Assembly: GCA_040954595.2 (NCBI GenBank)
Contig: CM082586.2
Coordinates: 310,001 to 374,000 of the forward strand
DNA length: 64,000 nucleotides
Source: Balanoglossus misakiensis
Lineage: Eukaryota > Hemichordata
Reading direction: 5' to 3'
The position numbers and the translations under genes were made by a program. The notes under the pieces were generated by a model. That model saw only the letters and a program-made list of their open reading frames with translations, had not been told where the DNA came from and did no database searches. Every line of letters begins with the position of its first letter. The first letter of the stretch is position 1. Below, in pieces: positions 63,073 through 64,000 of this stretch.

Positions 63073-64000
63073 GAAAAAATCACCAAATTTCGAAAATTCG
63101 CAAAGTCGAAAAATTGTCATTTCTGGATGATTTTCATGAGCTATAACCCATGGTTTTTATCAAAAAATCACCAAATTTGGAAAATTCGCAAAGTCGAAAA
63201 ATTGTCATTTCTGGATGATTTTCATGAGCTATAACCCATGGTTTTTATCAAAAAATCACCAAATACGCCAAGTCGAAAAATTGTCATTTCTGGATGATTT
63301 TCATGAGCTATAACCCATGGTTTTTATCAAAAAATCACCAAATTTGGAAAATTCGCAAAGTCGAAAAATTGTCATTTCTGGATGATTTTCATGAGCTATA
63401 ACCCATGGTTTTTATCAAAAAATCACCAAATTTCTAAAATTCGCAAAGTCGAAAAATTGTCATTTCAGGATGATTTTCATGAGCTATAACCCATGGTTTT
63501 TATGAAAAAATCACCAAATTTCGAAAATTCGCAAAGTCGAAAAATTGTCATTTCAGGATGATTTTCATGAGCTATAACCCATGGTTTTTATCAAAAAATC
63601 ACCAAATTTCGAAAATTCGCAAAGTCGAAAAATTGTCATTTCTGGATGATTTTCATGAGCTATAACCCATGGTTTTTATGAAAAAATCACCAAATTTCGA
63701 AAATTCGCAAAGTCGAAAAATTGTCATTTCTGGATGATTTTCATGAGCTATAACCCATGGTTTTTATGAAAAAATCACCAAATTTCGAAAATTCGCAAAG
63801 TCGAAAAATTGTCATTTCTGGATGATTTTCATGAGCTATAACCCATGCTTTTTATGAAAAAATCACCAAATTTCGAAAATTCGCAAAGTCGAAAAATTGT
63901 CATTTCTGGATGATTTTCATGAGCTATAACCCATGCTTTTTATCAAAAAATCACCAAATTTCGAAAATTCGCAAAGTCGAAAAATTGTCATTTCTGGATG
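63073..64000 (-). repeat. Right-flank satellite, 88-bp unit, continues past window
   Basis: About 10.5 direct repeats of the same 88-bp unit and orientation as the left flank. Anchors lie at 63150, 63238, 63317, 63405, 63493, 63581 and 63669. One unit (63238 to 63317) is shortened by 9 bases. Variation is mainly TTTATC/TTTATG and TTTCTGG/TTTCAGG. The array runs off the end of the window. Confidence 0.95.

Noticed and set aside
55409-63234. Two very long open frames (2573 and 1186 codons) as genuine protein-coding genes
   Set aside because: They follow from an 87-bp repeat without stops in two forward frames, and they exchange frames at a 2-base insertion. No splice, promoter or domain evidence supports translation. 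The selection question is kept as a finding only.
54950-64000. CRISPR-like array
   Set aside because: The units are contiguous with no unique spacers, and the genome is clearly eukaryotic. This is tandem satellite DNA.

Overview
This window is eukaryotic, from an animal. Every recognisable gene is split by GT-AG introns with clean phases, and the families are metazoan: glycine-receptor-like channels, an MS4A-like four-pass protein, CCDC43, ELP6 and OATP/SLCO transporters. Base composition is AT-rich and most introns run from about 0.1 to 3 kb. An invertebrate deuterostome (hemichordate, cephalochordate or echinoderm) is my best guess from gene content, but the sequence alone does not settle the species.

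Layout. (1) About 1.2-33.2 kb, minus strand: three tandem glycine-receptor-like Cys-loop channel genes, here called A, B and C. Each has nine coding exons with the same intron phases, and several exon lengths are identical. A separate small first exon encodes the signal peptide. Predicted proteins are 446, 452 and 436 residues. Intron 1 of gene B holds an 819-bp DNA-transposon-like element with 13-bp terminal inverted repeats and a 6-bp target duplication. Intron 2 of gene A holds an inverted repeat and a possible tiny plus-strand gene. (2) 35.6-37.5 kb, minus: a five-exon, 251-residue MS4A/CD20-like membrane protein. (3) 38.0-43.3 kb, plus: CCDC43 (219 residues, with two adjacent U12-type introns, one of them AT-AC) and ELP6 (265 residues). 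(4) 43.5-45.3 kb, plus: a run of phase-compatible exons of an unrecognised gene, probably a fragment. (5) 46.4-54.8 kb, plus: two tandem SLCO/OATP genes with the same exon structure. The first is complete (776 residues). The second is followed for five exons (513 codons), through its Kazal exon, and then runs into satellite DNA. (6) 54.95-64.0 kb: a satellite block. A core of 88 tandem 87-bp units lies in one orientation, flanked on both sides by a related 88-bp satellite in the opposite orientation. The core is open in two forward frames, which yields a reading frame of 2573 codons that is probably a by-product of the repeat.

How the parts relate. The receptors and the transporters are each products of local tandem duplication. 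The channels should conduct anions (PAR motif before M2) and retain the glycine-site residues. The SLCO proteins are multi-pass organic-anion carriers. ELP6 belongs to the Elongator tRNA-modification complex. No operon-like or shared-pathway arrangement is evident. All gene models were built by hand from splice sites, reading frame and remembered family motifs, without database searches.
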